This document shows, piece by piece, positions 34,607-44,093 of a DNA stretch of 54,539 bases. Within the stretch, counting starts at the first letter, position 1. The number at the start of each line of letters is the position of its first letter. The translations under genes and the position numbers were made by a program. The stretch lies in assembly GCA_016212925.1 (NCBI GenBank), contig JACRDF010000009.1, positions 1-54,539 of the forward strand, in the 5' to 3' direction. Below the pieces are notes generated by a model. The model was not told the origin of the DNA. It worked only from the letters and a program-made list of their open reading frames with translations, and ran no database searches. The DNA comes from Desulfomonile tiedjei. Its GTDB lineage: Bacteria > Desulfobacterota > Desulfomonilia > Desulfomonilales > Desulfomonilaceae.

Positions 34607-37144
34607 ATGAAGACAAGATCACTCGTATCAATGATTCTGGTGTTGGTCCTTGCTGCCCTGTTGGCCGTCGGACCGGCCGTGGCACAGCAGATCACCGGGA
34701 CGCCGGGCTCGCCAGGCGCGACCACTACGATCAGCGGCAAGCAGCTCCCATCGCCGGATCCGCCGTTTGGCGGCGTAATCAAGGACGATGCCTTGCAGTC
34801 GAAATACTGGTGGGCGCCGCGCATCGTGCCTCCCAAAGGCGCGCCCAACATCCTGCTGATTATAACGGATGACGCGGGGTTCGGCGTCCCGAGCACCTTT
34901 GGCGGCGTCATTCCGACGCCCGCTATGGATCGCATCGCGAACAACGGCCTGCGCTACAATAACATCCACTCCACCGCGCTCTGCTCGCCGACACGCGCCG
35001 CGTTGATTACCGGGCGCAACCATCACTCGGCCGGCTTCGGCGTGATCTCGGAGCAGTCCACCGGCTTCCCGGGCTACAACAGCATCATCGCCAAGGACAA
35101 GGCCACCATCGGCCGCATCCTGCTGGACAACGGCTACGCCACCTCGTGGTTCGGCAAGGACCACAACACGCCGGCTTTTGCGGCCAGTCAGGTCGGGCCG
35201 TTCGATCAATGGCCGACGGGCATGGGCTTCGAGTATTTCTACGGCTTCGTTGGGGGTGACTCGAACCAGTGGCAACCCAACCTGTTCCGCAACACGACGC
35301 AGATCTATCCCTTCGACGGCAAGCCGGACTGGAACCTGATAACCGGCATGGCTGACGACGCGATCGACTATATGTATCGAATCCACCAGACCGCGCCCGA
35401 CAAGCCATTTTTCATAAAGTACGCTCCCGGTGCTACGCACGCGCCGCATCATCCGACCAAGGAGTGGGTCGAGAAGATTCGGGCCATGCACCTCTTCGAC
35501 GACGGCTGGAACAAGCTGCGAGAGAGGATTTTTGAGAATCAGAAGCGCCTCGGCGTGATTCCGCCGGACACCAAGCTGGAGCCTTGGCCGACGAATATCA
35601 TCAAGAATTGGGATGATTGTACGCCCGAGGAGAAAAAGCTCTACATACGACAGGTGGAAATCTTCGCCGCCTATGCGGCCTACAACGACCACGAAATCGG
35701 TCGAGTGATCCAAGCCATTGAGGACATTGGCAAGCTCGACAATACGCTCATCATCTACATCAACGGCGACAACGGCACCAGCGCCGAGGGCGGCCCGCTG
35801 GGCACGCCCAACGAAGTCGCGTTCTTCAACGGCGTCGCTGTGCCCGTCGAACTCCAGATGAAGTGGTACGACGTCTGGGGCACGGAGCAGACGTACAACC
35901 ACATGTCCGCGGGCTGGTCCTGGGCATTTGATACGCCCTTCACCTGGTTCAAGCAAAACGCCTCGAAGCTCGGGGGCATCCGACAGAACATGGCGGTTTC
36001 CTGGCCGGCGCGCATCAAGGACAGGGGCGGCCTGCGCGAGCAGTTCTCCCACGTCATCGATATCGTGCCGACTATCCTGGATGTCAGCGGCATCCCCGCC
36101 CCCGAGTATGTGGACGGCATCAAGCAGGCGCCGATCGAGGGCACGAGCTTCGCCTACACCTTCGATTCCAAGAACGCCAAGGAACCGTCCCGGCACAAGA
36201 CTCAGTATTTCGAGATGATGGGCCAGTGGGCCCTTTATCACGAGGGCTGGCTGTTGAGCACCAAAGTGAACCGCGCGCCGTGGGAGGCCTTCGGAGCAGC
36301 CAATCCCGATCCGCTCAACAATCAGGTTCTCGAACTTTACGACCTGAACAAGGACTTCAGTCAGTCTCAGAACCTCGCTGACAAGCATCCGGACAAAGTG
36401 AAAGAGATGAAGAAGATGTTCATCGAGGAAGCCAAGAAGTATCAGGTCTTCCCGCTGGACGCCTCGGTCGCGGGCCGTATCGTGGCCCCGCGGCCGAACA
36501 TCACCGCGGGTCGCACCGAGTTTGTTTACACCAAACCTATGGTAGGCCTACCGCAGGGCGATTCGCCGTTCCTGCTCAACAGCTCGTACACGATCACGGC
36601 GGACATTGAAGTGACGACAGGCGGCGCAGAAGGCATGATCTTGACGTCGGGAGGGCGGTTTGCCGGTTACGGCTTCTACCTCCTCAAGAGCAAGCCGGTA
36701 TTTCTCTGGAACCTCATAGACTTGAAGCGCATCAGGTGGGAAGGACCGGAACTCACTCCCGGCAAACACACGATTGAATTCGACTTCAAGTATGACGGCC
36801 TCGGCGTGGGCACGCTGGCCTTCAACAACCTAAGCGGCCTCGGCCGTTCCGGTACCGGCACGCTCAAGGTGGACGGCAAGGAAGTTCAGACCATTACCCT
36901 GCCGCGCACGTTGCCGATGATCCTGCAATGGGACGAGAGCTTCGACATCGGCTCCGACACGCTGACCGGTGTGAACGACGCGGACTACAAACCTCCGTTC
37001 CCGCTGACCGCCAAGCTCAACAAGCTGACGATCAAGGTGGACCGGCCGGAGTTGCCGCCCGAAGAGATCAAGAAGCTTGAGAATGCGCAAGCGGAAGCGC
37101 TCGACGGCAAGCCGCTGCATCGTGTACAGCCCGGACCTCATTAG
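34607..37144 (+). CDS. Arylsulfatase (long type) 3
   Basis: An 845-residue periplasmic sulfatase with signal peptide MKTRSLVSMILVLVLAALLA and cleavage near VAQQ. Motifs are LLIITDDAGF, CSPTRAALITG with Cys126, GKDHNTP, HAPHHP and INGDNGTSAEG, and a C-terminal beta-sandwich (about 640-830). It is collinear with the sulfatases at 30273 and 39293. The ATG at 34607 is preferred over a GTG at 34574 and an ATG at 34586 because it begins a clean signal peptide. The final residues extend past the others with a charged tail. A stem-loop follows the gene. Confidence 0.92.
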   Translation: MKTRSLVSMILVLVLAALLAVGPAVAQQITGTPGSPGATTTISGKQLPSPDPPFGGVIKDDALQSKYWWAPRIVPPKGAPNILLIITDDAGFGVPSTFGGVIPTPAMDRIANNGLRYNNIHSTALCSPTRAALITGRNHHSAGFGVISEQSTGFPGYNSIIAKDKATIGRILLDNGYATSWFGKDHNTPAFAASQVGPFDQWPTGMGFEYFYGFVGGDSNQWQPNLFRNTTQIYPFDGKPDWNLITGMADDAIDYMYRIHQTAPDKPFFIKYAPGATHAPHHPTKEWVEKIRAMHLFDDGWNKLRERIFENQKRLGVIPPDTKLEPWPTNIIKNWDDCTPEEKKLYIRQVEIFAAYAAYNDHEIGRVIQAIEDIGKLDNTLIIYINGDNGTSAEGGPLGTPNEVAFFNGVAVPVELQMKWYDVWGTEQTYNHMSAGWSWAFDTPFTWFKQNASKLGGIRQNMAVSWPARIKDRGGLREQFSHVIDIVPTILDVSGIPAPEYVDGIKQAPIEGTSFAYTFDSKNAKEPSRHKTQYFEMMGQWALYHEGWLLSTKVNRAPWEAFGAANPDPLNNQVLELYDLNKDFSQSQNLADKHPDKVKEMKKMFIEEAKKYQVFPLDASVAGRIVAPRPNITAGRTEFVYTKPMVGLPQGDSPFLLNSSYTITADIEVTTGGAEGMILTSGGRFAGYGFYLLKSKPVFLWNLIDLKRIRWEGPELTPGKHTIEFDFKYDGLGVGTLAFNNLSGLGRSGTGTLKVDGKEVQTITLPRTLPMILQWDESFDIGSDTLTGVNDADYKPPFPLTAKLNKLTIKVDRPELPPEEIKKLENAQAEALDGKPLHRVQPGPH

Positions 37145-37157
37145 TCTTGCAACACTG

Positions 37158-37184
37158 TCGGCCGGCCTCGACAGGGCCGGCCGA
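37158..37184 (+). other. Stem-loop after sulfatase 3
   Basis: TCGGCCGGCC and GGCCGGCCGA form a perfect 10-bp stem with a 7-base loop, 14 bases past the stop codon. No T-tract follows, so it may be an mRNA-stabilising or rho-linked structure rather than a simple intrinsic terminator. Confidence 0.5.
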
Positions 37185-37245
37185 TCAGGTTTACGGTAGT
37201 GGGTCAGTTGGAAATCTCGGATTCGATGGACACAGCCCCACCGTC

Positions 37246-37292
37246 ATTCCGGCGATCCCCAAGTTTACCCCGGTGAAAACCGGGGCCGGAAT
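37246..37292. repeat. REP-like palindrome
   Basis: ATTCCGGC (37246) and GCCGGAAT (37285) flank an inner hairpin CCCCGGT/ACCGGGG (37268-37285). GTCATTCCGGC...GCCGGAATCTAG is a form of intergenic repeat seen in many proteobacteria. Confidence 0.5.
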
Positions 37293-37407
37293 CTAGGAAA
37301 AACACACTGGACCCCGTTTTTCAACGAGGTGACGAAATGAGTTGTTTTCGCTAGAGATGGAAAAATTCAAACTGACCCACTACCCAAATTGGAAGGGAAC
37401 TCACCAT

Positions 37408-38880
37408 ATGAAGACGAAGATCAGTGTAATTACAGTGTTGGCCTTTATTCTAGTAACTCTGATGGCAGTCCACCCGGTCACCGCCCAGCAAGCCCCCAAG
37501 GTCAGCGAGGAAGAGGCGCACGCCATCGGCGTCCAGGCCTACGTCTATTTCTATTCGCTCATTACAATGGATGTGACTCGAAAACAGCTCACCAACGTCG
37601 AGCCGGGCAAGAGTCCCATCGGTGGCCCGATGAACCAGTTCAACAATGTGCCGGCATTTCCGACCGCTGACATGAAGGTAGTCGTCCGACCCAACTTCGA
37701 CACTCTCTATTCGTCTGCGTGGCTCGATCTCACCAAGGAGCCGGTGATTGTGTCAGTCCCCGACACGGCCGGCCGCTACTATCTGATTCCGATGATGGAC
37801 ATGTGGACGGACGTGTTCGCGTCGCCGGGATGGCGCACAACCGGCACGAACGCGGGCAATTTTATCATCGTTCCTCCCGGCTGGCGGCCGGACTTGAAAG
37901 AACGGTTCATTGAAGAGTTCAGACTCCCGAAAGACACCCAGCGTATTGATGCTCCGACGCCCTATGTCTGGATCATAGGCCGCACCAAGACAGACGGCCC
38001 AAAAGACTACGACGCGGTTCACAAGGTCCAAGCCGGCTTCAAGGTCACTCCGCTTTCACAGTTCGGCAAAGCCGCTGAACCGGTTCAAGTCAAGATCGAT
38101 CCCACGGTAGACATGAAGACGCCGCCGAAGATCCAGGTTGACACAATGCCTGCCGGCAAGTTCTTTGCGTACGCAGCCGAGCTGCTCAAACTGCACCCGC
38201 CGCACATCACCGATGAGCCGATCATCGCGCTGATGAAGCGGATCGGCATTGAACCTGGCAAGAGTTTCGACATAGAAAAGGTGGACTCCGCTGTCAAAAA
38301 GGGTCTCGAAAGTGTGCCGGAGCGGGCTCAGAAGCTGATGGAGTGGAAGGTCCTCACCCTCGCGAGGGTCGTGAACGGCTGGACCATGAATACTGACACG
38401 ATGGGCGTGTACGGCAACTACTATCTAAAGCGCGCCATCGTCTCGCAACAAGGCCTCGGCGCTAACTTGCCCGAAGATGCGATTTATCCGTTGAACCTCG
38501 TGGACGAGACAGGCAAGCCGCTTGATGGCGCGAATAAGTACACCGTTCACTTCGACAAAAGCGCCATGCCGCCCGTGGGGGCCTTCTGGTCGATCACGCT
38601 ATATGACTCGCAGGGTTTTCAGGTGGCGAACAGCCTCAATCGCTTCGCTGTCAGCAGTTGGATGCCGTTCAAGTACAACCCGGACGGTTCGCTCGACCTC
38701 TATTTCCAGACTGAGAGCCCTGGCAAGGACAAGGAGTGGAACTGGCTCCCCGCGCCGAAAGGGCCTTTCAACTTAACCATGCGCCTGTACGCGCCGAAGC
38801 CGGAAGTTCTGGTCGGCAAATGGAATCCGCCGCCGGTTGTGAAGGTGCAGGCGCTCCCGAGCGTAACGGGCGGCCAGTAG
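37408..38880 (+). CDS. DUF1254/DUF1214 protein
   Basis: A 490-residue secreted protein with a signal peptide (1-27, ending VTAQQ). The N-terminal half is DUF1254 (PMNQFNNVPAFPTADMKVV, PNFDTLYSSAWLDL, YYLIPMMDMWTDVFASPGWR). The C-terminal half is DUF1214 (PVGAFWSITLYDSQGFQVAN, LYFQTESPG, WNWLPAP.GPFNLTMRLYAP). The two-domain arrangement is usual for this family, whose function is unknown. It is placed between two arylsulfatases; such genes are often found near sulfatases, but a functional link is only an inference. AAGGGAA supports the ATG at 37408. Confidence 0.88.
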   Translation: MKTKISVITVLAFILVTLMAVHPVTAQQAPKVSEEEAHAIGVQAYVYFYSLITMDVTRKQLTNVEPGKSPIGGPMNQFNNVPAFPTADMKVVVRPNFDTLYSSAWLDLTKEPVIVSVPDTAGRYYLIPMMDMWTDVFASPGWRTTGTNAGNFIIVPPGWRPDLKERFIEEFRLPKDTQRIDAPTPYVWIIGRTKTDGPKDYDAVHKVQAGFKVTPLSQFGKAAEPVQVKIDPTVDMKTPPKIQVDTMPAGKFFAYAAELLKLHPPHITDEPIIALMKRIGIEPGKSFDIEKVDSAVKKGLESVPERAQKLMEWKVLTLARVVNGWTMNTDTMGVYGNYYLKRAIVSQQGLGANLPEDAIYPLNLVDETGKPLDGANKYTVHFDKSAMPPVGAFWSITLYDSQGFQVANSLNRFAVSSWMPFKYNPDGSLDLYFQTESPGKDKEWNWLPAPKGPFNLTMRLYAPKPEVLVGKWNPPPVVKVQALPSVTGGQ

Positions 38881-38961
38881 GGGATCAGGGAAGCCGTTGG
38901 TGTGCAGGTTCGCTCGCACGCAACGCAGCTAAATCCCGGATGATTCCATTAGCGGGCGCGG

Positions 38962-39158
38962 CAGGAGGTCGCCTGGCAGGCGTTGGAGCGCACGCTGCCC
39001 CCGGCAAGCAGGTGGACAACAAAGCCTGCCGGATGCAGTCCAGGTTCCCCGGCAAGCTAGCGAAACTGGCAATCAAGATCAAGCCGCGCAAGCTAACCGC
39101 CGAAGAGGTAAAGAACTCTTCGAGAAGGAGGCCAGGGCAACAGCAGCGGGAGCGAGTC
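38962..39158 (+). pseudogene. Decayed C-terminus of an arylsulfatase
   Basis: In one frame 38962 onwards reads QEVAWQALERT, matching QEVARNSLEHT of sulfatase 4. After a frame change, 39039-39111 reads SRFPGKLAKLAIKIKPRKLT, matching the terminal FTGKINKLTFKLEP. A further frame change gives KELFEKEARATAAGA. Thus the last ~70 residues of a long-type sulfatase survive in pieces, with an internal deletion and at least two frameshifts, directly before intact sulfatase 4. The rest of 38881-39292 carries no gene. Confidence 0.65.
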
Positions 39159-39292
39159 GACCGAAATGCAAATCCGGGGGCAACTCGGCACGGGAGTGCC
39201 GGCGTACATCCCGAAGAATCGCAGGATCACACAAGGCATCGAAGGCGCTGCGCTTCGGTTGCTCGGGGGTTAAAGAAAGGAGCAAGCACAAG

Positions 39293-41776
39293 ATGAAGGG
39301 AAAAGCGGCAATATGGGCGGTCTTGGTACTCGCCCTAGCAATCATGCCCGGGACTCTTCCTGTAATAGCCCAGCAGGTCACCGGGACGTTGGGTGCGCCC
39401 GATGCCACGACAACCATTGACGGAAAGCAGCTTCCGCCACCAGACCCGAAATTCGGCGGGGTGATCAAGGACAAGGCGTCGGAGTCGAAGGCCTGGTGGG
39501 CGCCGCGCATCGTGCCGCCGAAGGGCGCACCAAACGTGCTGCTCATCATGACGGACGATGTCGGCTTCGGAGCACCGGGCACGTTCGGCGGCGTCGTCCC
39601 GACTCCGGCCCTGGATCGCATAGCGAAGAACGGCCTGAGGTACACGAACTTCCACTCCACGTCACTGTGCTCACCGACGCGGGCGGCGATTATCACGGGA
39701 CGCAACCATCACGTGGCCGGCTTCGGAGTCGTAGGCGAAGTTGCGACGGGGTTCCCGGGGTACGACTCGATCATCCGGAAGGACAACGGCACCATCGGCA
39801 CCATCCTGAAGGAGAACGGGTACGCAACCTCGTGGTTCGGCAAGAACCACAACACACCGTTTTATCAGGCAACCCAGGCAGGGCCGTTCGATCAGTGGCC
39901 GAACGGCTTGGGCTTCGAGTATTTCTACGGCTTCGTCGGCGGCGACGCCAGCCAGTGGCAACCGAACCTGTTCCGAAACACGACGGCCATCTACCCCTTT
40001 CAGGGCAGCCCCCGTTGGAACCTGACCACGGCCATGGCCGACGAGGCGATTCAGTATATGAAGCAGTTGAAGGAGATCGCGCCGGACAAACCGTTCTTTG
40101 TCTACTATGTGCCGGGCGGAACGCACGCGCCGCATCATCCGACGCTGGAGTGGATCAAGAAGATCAGCGACTTGCACCTCTTCGATCAGGGTTGGAATAA
40201 GCTCCGCGAGACCATCTTCGCCAACCAGAAACGGCTGGGCATCATGCCCGAGAACGCGAAGCTGACGCCGTGGCCGAAGGAACTGCCGGAGTGGGATTCT
40301 CTCAGTTGGGAGGAGAAGAAGCTCTTCATCAAGCAGGCCGACGTGTACGGAGCGTACCTCGCGTACACCGACCACGAGATCGGCCGGGTCATCCAGGCTG
40401 TCGAAGACCTGGGCGAACTCAACAATACCCTGATCATCTACATCAGCGGTGACAACGGCGCGAGCCCTGAAGGCATGCTCAACGGCACGCCGAATGAGTT
40501 CACCACCTTCAATGGCGTTGCCGTGCCGGTCAAGGACCAGTTTCTCTGGTATGAGTTCTGGGGCTCGGAACGGACTTTTCCGCACTTTGCAGCAGGTTGG
40601 GCGTGGGCGATGAGCACGCCGTTCAAGTGGATGAAACAGGTGGCGTCGCACTACGGTGGGACCGCCCAGGGCATGGCCGTGTCCTGGCCCGGCCACATCA
40701 ACGACGTGGGCGGCATTCGCCGCCAGTTCCACCACGTCATCGACATCGTGCCGACCATCCTCGAATCGACCGGCATCGCGGCCCCCGATACGATCAACGG
40801 CATCAAGCAGCGCCCCGTCGAAGGTGTGAGCATGGTCTACACCTGGGACAAGGCGAACACCGACGTACCGACTCGGCACACCACGCAATACTTCGAGATG
40901 CTCGGCAATCGAGCCATCTACCACGACGGCTGGGTGGCGTGCACGACACCGGCGAACCTTCCCTGGGAACTCAGCACCGGGACGCCGCCGGACGTGATAA
41001 CCGGGTACAAGTGGGAACTCTACAACGTCCAGGAGGACCCCACCCAGTTCAACGACCTGGCCGCCAAGATGCCGGAGAAGCTCAAGCAGATGCAGGCCAT
41101 CTTCCATCTGGAGGCCCAGAAGTACGACGTGCTCCCGCTCGATAACTCGTCGCTCGCTCGCTGGAATACGCCGCGGCCGAACCTCACGGCGGGAAGAACG
41201 GTCTTCACCTATTCGGGAGAACTGACCGGCGTCCCCAACAGTGGCGCACCGAACATCCTGAACAAGCCGTACACCATTACTGCCGAAGTCGAAATTCCTG
41301 AAGGTGGAGCGGAAGGCATGATCGTCACCGACGGCGGACGCTTCGGCGGTTACGGCCTGTTCCTGAGCAAGGGCGAGTTTGGAGTCGGCCGTGGCAAGGT
41401 CGTGTTCCTCTATAACCTGCTCGACCTTAAGCGCACGACATGGGAGGGGCCTGAGTTGAAGTCGGGCAAGCACACCATTGTCTTCGACTTCAAGTCCGCC
41501 GGCCCGGGTCTGGGCAAGGGGGGTACTGGCGTGCTGTACGTGGACGGTCAGGAAGTGGCCCGGAATTCCCTGGAACATACCACCCCGATCACGTTCCCGG
41601 AGGACGAAACCTTCGACATTGGTCAGGACACCCGTACCGGGGTCGCGATGCTGGAGTATCGCTACGATGTCCCATTCAAGTTTACGGGCAAGATCAACAA
41701 GCTGACCTTCAAACTCGAACCGGCGCAGCACGCCGAAACGGAACACAAACAGGCCACTGAGGCTGCCGCCCGGTAG
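39293..41776 (+). CDS. Arylsulfatase (long type) 4
   Basis: An 827-residue sulfatase with a signal peptide (1-25, ending PVIAQQ). Motifs are LLIMTDDVGF, CSPTRAAIITG with Cys126, GKNHNTP, HAPHHP and SGDNGASPEG, then the C-terminal beta-sandwich (YTITAEVEIPEGGAEGM, GTGVLYVDGQEVA). It is the third member of the collinear long group. AAAGGAG lies at good spacing before the ATG. The small membrane protein gene follows after 11 bases. The decayed sulfatase tail just upstream suggests an earlier tandem copy. Confidence 0.92.
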   Translation: MKGKAAIWAVLVLALAIMPGTLPVIAQQVTGTLGAPDATTTIDGKQLPPPDPKFGGVIKDKASESKAWWAPRIVPPKGAPNVLLIMTDDVGFGAPGTFGGVVPTPALDRIAKNGLRYTNFHSTSLCSPTRAAIITGRNHHVAGFGVVGEVATGFPGYDSIIRKDNGTIGTILKENGYATSWFGKNHNTPFYQATQAGPFDQWPNGLGFEYFYGFVGGDASQWQPNLFRNTTAIYPFQGSPRWNLTTAMADEAIQYMKQLKEIAPDKPFFVYYVPGGTHAPHHPTLEWIKKISDLHLFDQGWNKLRETIFANQKRLGIMPENAKLTPWPKELPEWDSLSWEEKKLFIKQADVYGAYLAYTDHEIGRVIQAVEDLGELNNTLIIYISGDNGASPEGMLNGTPNEFTTFNGVAVPVKDQFLWYEFWGSERTFPHFAAGWAWAMSTPFKWMKQVASHYGGTAQGMAVSWPGHINDVGGIRRQFHHVIDIVPTILESTGIAAPDTINGIKQRPVEGVSMVYTWDKANTDVPTRHTTQYFEMLGNRAIYHDGWVACTTPANLPWELSTGTPPDVITGYKWELYNVQEDPTQFNDLAAKMPEKLKQMQAIFHLEAQKYDVLPLDNSSLARWNTPRPNLTAGRTVFTYSGELTGVPNSGAPNILNKPYTITAEVEIPEGGAEGMIVTDGGRFGGYGLFLSKGEFGVGRGKVVFLYNLLDLKRTTWEGPELKSGKHTIVFDFKSAGPGLGKGGTGVLYVDGQEVARNSLEHTTPITFPEDETFDIGQDTRTGVAMLEYRYDVPFKFTGKINKLTFKLEPAQHAETEHKQATEAAAR

Positions 41777-41787
41777 CGAAACTGAAC

Positions 41788-42162
41788 ATGGTCCGACGAA
41801 TAAACATGCTGCTGACTCTCGCTGCTGTGGTCGAAGCGACAACGGGTCTGGCGCTGCTGGTTGTGCCGGCGCTCGTCGGGCGGCTATTAGTCGGCGCCGA
41901 GTTCACCGGAGATTCGATTCCGGTAGCTCGTGTGGCCGGCATCGCCCTCATTGCGTTAGGTATCGCTTGCTTGCCTGGATTGGCATTGCTCGGCATGTTG
42001 ACCTACAGCGCCCTGGCCACGGCCTATCTAGCTTACGTCGCCATCCGTGGCGAATGGGCCGGGCCGCTGTTGTGGCCGGCGGTCGTGGTGCACGCTGTCT
42101 TGACGCTCCTTCTCGCAAGGGCGTGGTTTAGGAGGCAGCGGATTGTGGGGCCGAGGCCATGA
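41788..42162 (+). CDS. Small membrane protein
   Basis: A 124-residue hydrophobic protein with four predicted helices (about 8-32, 43-66, 68-88 and 92-112) and a basic C-terminus (RRQRIVG). No family is recognised with confidence. It starts 11 bases after sulfatase 4 and its stop overlaps the ATG of the MscS gene (ATGA), so it is probably translated as part of one operon with both. Confidence 0.75.
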   Translation: MVRRINMLLTLAAVVEATTGLALLVVPALVGRLLVGAEFTGDSIPVARVAGIALIALGIACLPGLALLGMLTYSALATAYLAYVAIRGEWAGPLLWPAVVVHAVLTLLLARAWFRRQRIVGPRP

Positions 42163-44015
42163 AAAAATCGAAGCAAAGCTCAATAAGATGGACGTTTGTC
42201 GCCTCGACCTGGAGTGGCTTCCACGGGAATGGGTCTCGTGTTCCACGGGGCCGTTCAAGCCCTGCAGCAATACGGAATATCACACACACCATGGAAGAAA
42301 ACAGTGACTTACGGCCATGCGTACGAACTAACAAGTGGGCTCGGTTTACGAGGCATGAAATCGGTTGCGCTCCTCGTTCTTCGATGACAGTCCTGTGTAT
42401 TCTGTTGCTGTGGATTTGCGGAAACACCGTCGCGGCAGCCCAGAACCTACATCCATTGGCGCCGCCGGACACATCAAGCCCGAGAGCAACGCTCAACACA
42501 TTTTTGAATGAAATGAACCGGGCGGTGGCAACCTTCAAGGCCGGTCACAAAGACCAGACCGTTGCTTCTCTTGAGAGAACCAACCGGTGCTTGAATCTTG
42601 AGAAGCAACCGTCGGCCATCAGGAGCATCATAGGGTTTTATACCGCCCTTTACCTCAAAGAAACCCTCGATCGGATAGAAATACCGCCCTCTGATCAGAT
42701 TCCTGACGCCAAGGCCGTTGAGACCGACAAGCTGACGATTTGGTCACTCCCCTATACGGAGATAGCCATTTCAGCCGTCAAAGACGAATATGGTGGTGAG
42801 CGATTCCTCTTCACACCCGACACGGTCAAGAGGTCGGAAGAATTCTACAACAAAGTCAAGAACCTTCCTTACAAACCAGGAGCACAGGGAGCCCTTCTCG
42901 CTCAACTCGCATCCTCGGCTGGACCGATCATCCCCAAGGGGCTTATGGACCGGCTCCCCCAATGGAGCAAGAGCGAAATTCACGGCCAGGCCTTGTGGCA
43001 ATGGATGGGACTGTTGCTGTATTTCATAATTGGGGTCGCTGCAATGTGGTTTATCCACAGAGTTGGCTGCGGGATGCTCGGCGTTCTCGACGCAAGACTT
43101 CAGTCAAGCCTTAAACGCACGTTAGGCGGCCTCATCCTGCCAATCCTGCTGATCCTGTTTGCGCAGCCGGGTCTTCGGTTTGTCATATACGGTCTGCACT
43201 TTCGGGATGCCGAAGTGTACAGGGTGGTGGCTGTAGGGTTCTTGCTGATCTCTTACGTAGGCACCATATGGCTCATCGGCGCCATCCTCCATCGATCTGC
43301 CGCGGTCGTGATCGCGTTGGGCAGGCTGGAACCAGGCGGAATGCATGCGCAACTCACGCGATTCGGCTTCGATGTAGTCACCGTTGTCATTGTTGCCGGC
43401 GTGGCTGTGAATCTGGGCGCTCGCTTAAGCTTGCCCACCTACTCTCTGGTCGCCGGCTTGGGAGTAGGCGGGCTGGCCGTGGCCTTGGCCGGACGAGAGG
43501 CCCTGTCGAATCTCATAGGCACTGTCATAATTCTATTGGATCAGCCCTTCAAATTGGGGGATTTTATTGTTGTCGGTGACGGAGACATTGGCACCGTTAC
43601 TGAAATAGGTATTCGCAGCACCCGAATCAGGACGAGAGACGGAATACTAGTTTCCATTCCAAATTCGAATGTTGTCAACATGAAAATAGTCAACGAGAGC
43701 GCTCCTGTTTCGGAGGCTCGGATCCACGTGCCGTTCGGAACAGCCTATGGATCGTCCGTGCAACAGGTGGACGAAGCAGTGCTCGCCGCATGCAAGAAAT
43801 GTGAGTACGTGGTTTTCGATCCGGCTCCGTCAGTGAGGCTTATGCGATTTGGTGATTCATCCATAGAGTTTGAATTGCTGGTCTGGATCGTCCAGCCGGA
43901 ATTCCGAAATCGAGCAACTAATCAGTTAAACCGGGCTATTAATGAGGAGTTCCGGAAACAAGGAATTGTGATGCCTTTCCCGCAGCGGGATGTCCGCATC
44001 CGTACAGACAAGTAG
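42159..44015 (+). CDS. MscS-family mechanosensitive channel
   Basis: A 618-residue inner-membrane channel that should open on membrane tension. The C-terminal half has the pore helix with its Gly/Ala packing (LVAGLGVGGLAVALAGREALSNLIG), then the beta-domain DQPFKLGDFIVVGDGDIGTV, RTRDGILVSIPNSNV and the alpha/beta vestibule. Upstream are about four more helices and a ~200-residue periplasmic region. The start is uncertain: the ATG at 42159 overlaps the previous stop, but a hydrophobic signal-like segment begins only at an ATG at 42384. The first 75 residues look unlike the family and may be untranslated. Confidence 0.88.
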   Translation: MKKSKQSSIRWTFVASTWSGFHGNGSRVPRGRSSPAAIRNITHTMEENSDLRPCVRTNKWARFTRHEIGCAPRSSMTVLCILLLWICGNTVAAAQNLHPLAPPDTSSPRATLNTFLNEMNRAVATFKAGHKDQTVASLERTNRCLNLEKQPSAIRSIIGFYTALYLKETLDRIEIPPSDQIPDAKAVETDKLTIWSLPYTEIAISAVKDEYGGERFLFTPDTVKRSEEFYNKVKNLPYKPGAQGALLAQLASSAGPIIPKGLMDRLPQWSKSEIHGQALWQWMGLLLYFIIGVAAMWFIHRVGCGMLGVLDARLQSSLKRTLGGLILPILLILFAQPGLRFVIYGLHFRDAEVYRVVAVGFLLISYVGTIWLIGAILHRSAAVVIALGRLEPGGMHAQLTRFGFDVVTVVIVAGVAVNLGARLSLPTYSLVAGLGVGGLAVALAGREALSNLIGTVIILLDQPFKLGDFIVVGDGDIGTVTEIGIRSTRIRTRDGILVSIPNSNVVNMKIVNESAPVSEARIHVPFGTAYGSSVQQVDEAVLAACKKCEYVVFDPAPSVRLMRFGDSSIEFELLVWIVQPEFRNRATNQLNRAINEEFRKQGIVMPFPQRDVRIRTDK

Positions 44016-44093
44016 GCTCGCAGGCTGAAAGTTTACTGCAGAAGCGTCGGCCACCCCGCAGTCGGCGGGCACACAAGGAAAGGAAGGGGTTGG

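Noticed and set aside
34628-36388. A 586-codon open frame opposite sulfatase 3
   Set aside because: Same reason; similar frames lie opposite sulfatases 2 and 4, which is an effect of codon composition.
39671-41842. A 723-codon open frame opposite sulfatase 4
   Set aside because: Antisense shadow of a gene with all sulfatase motifs.
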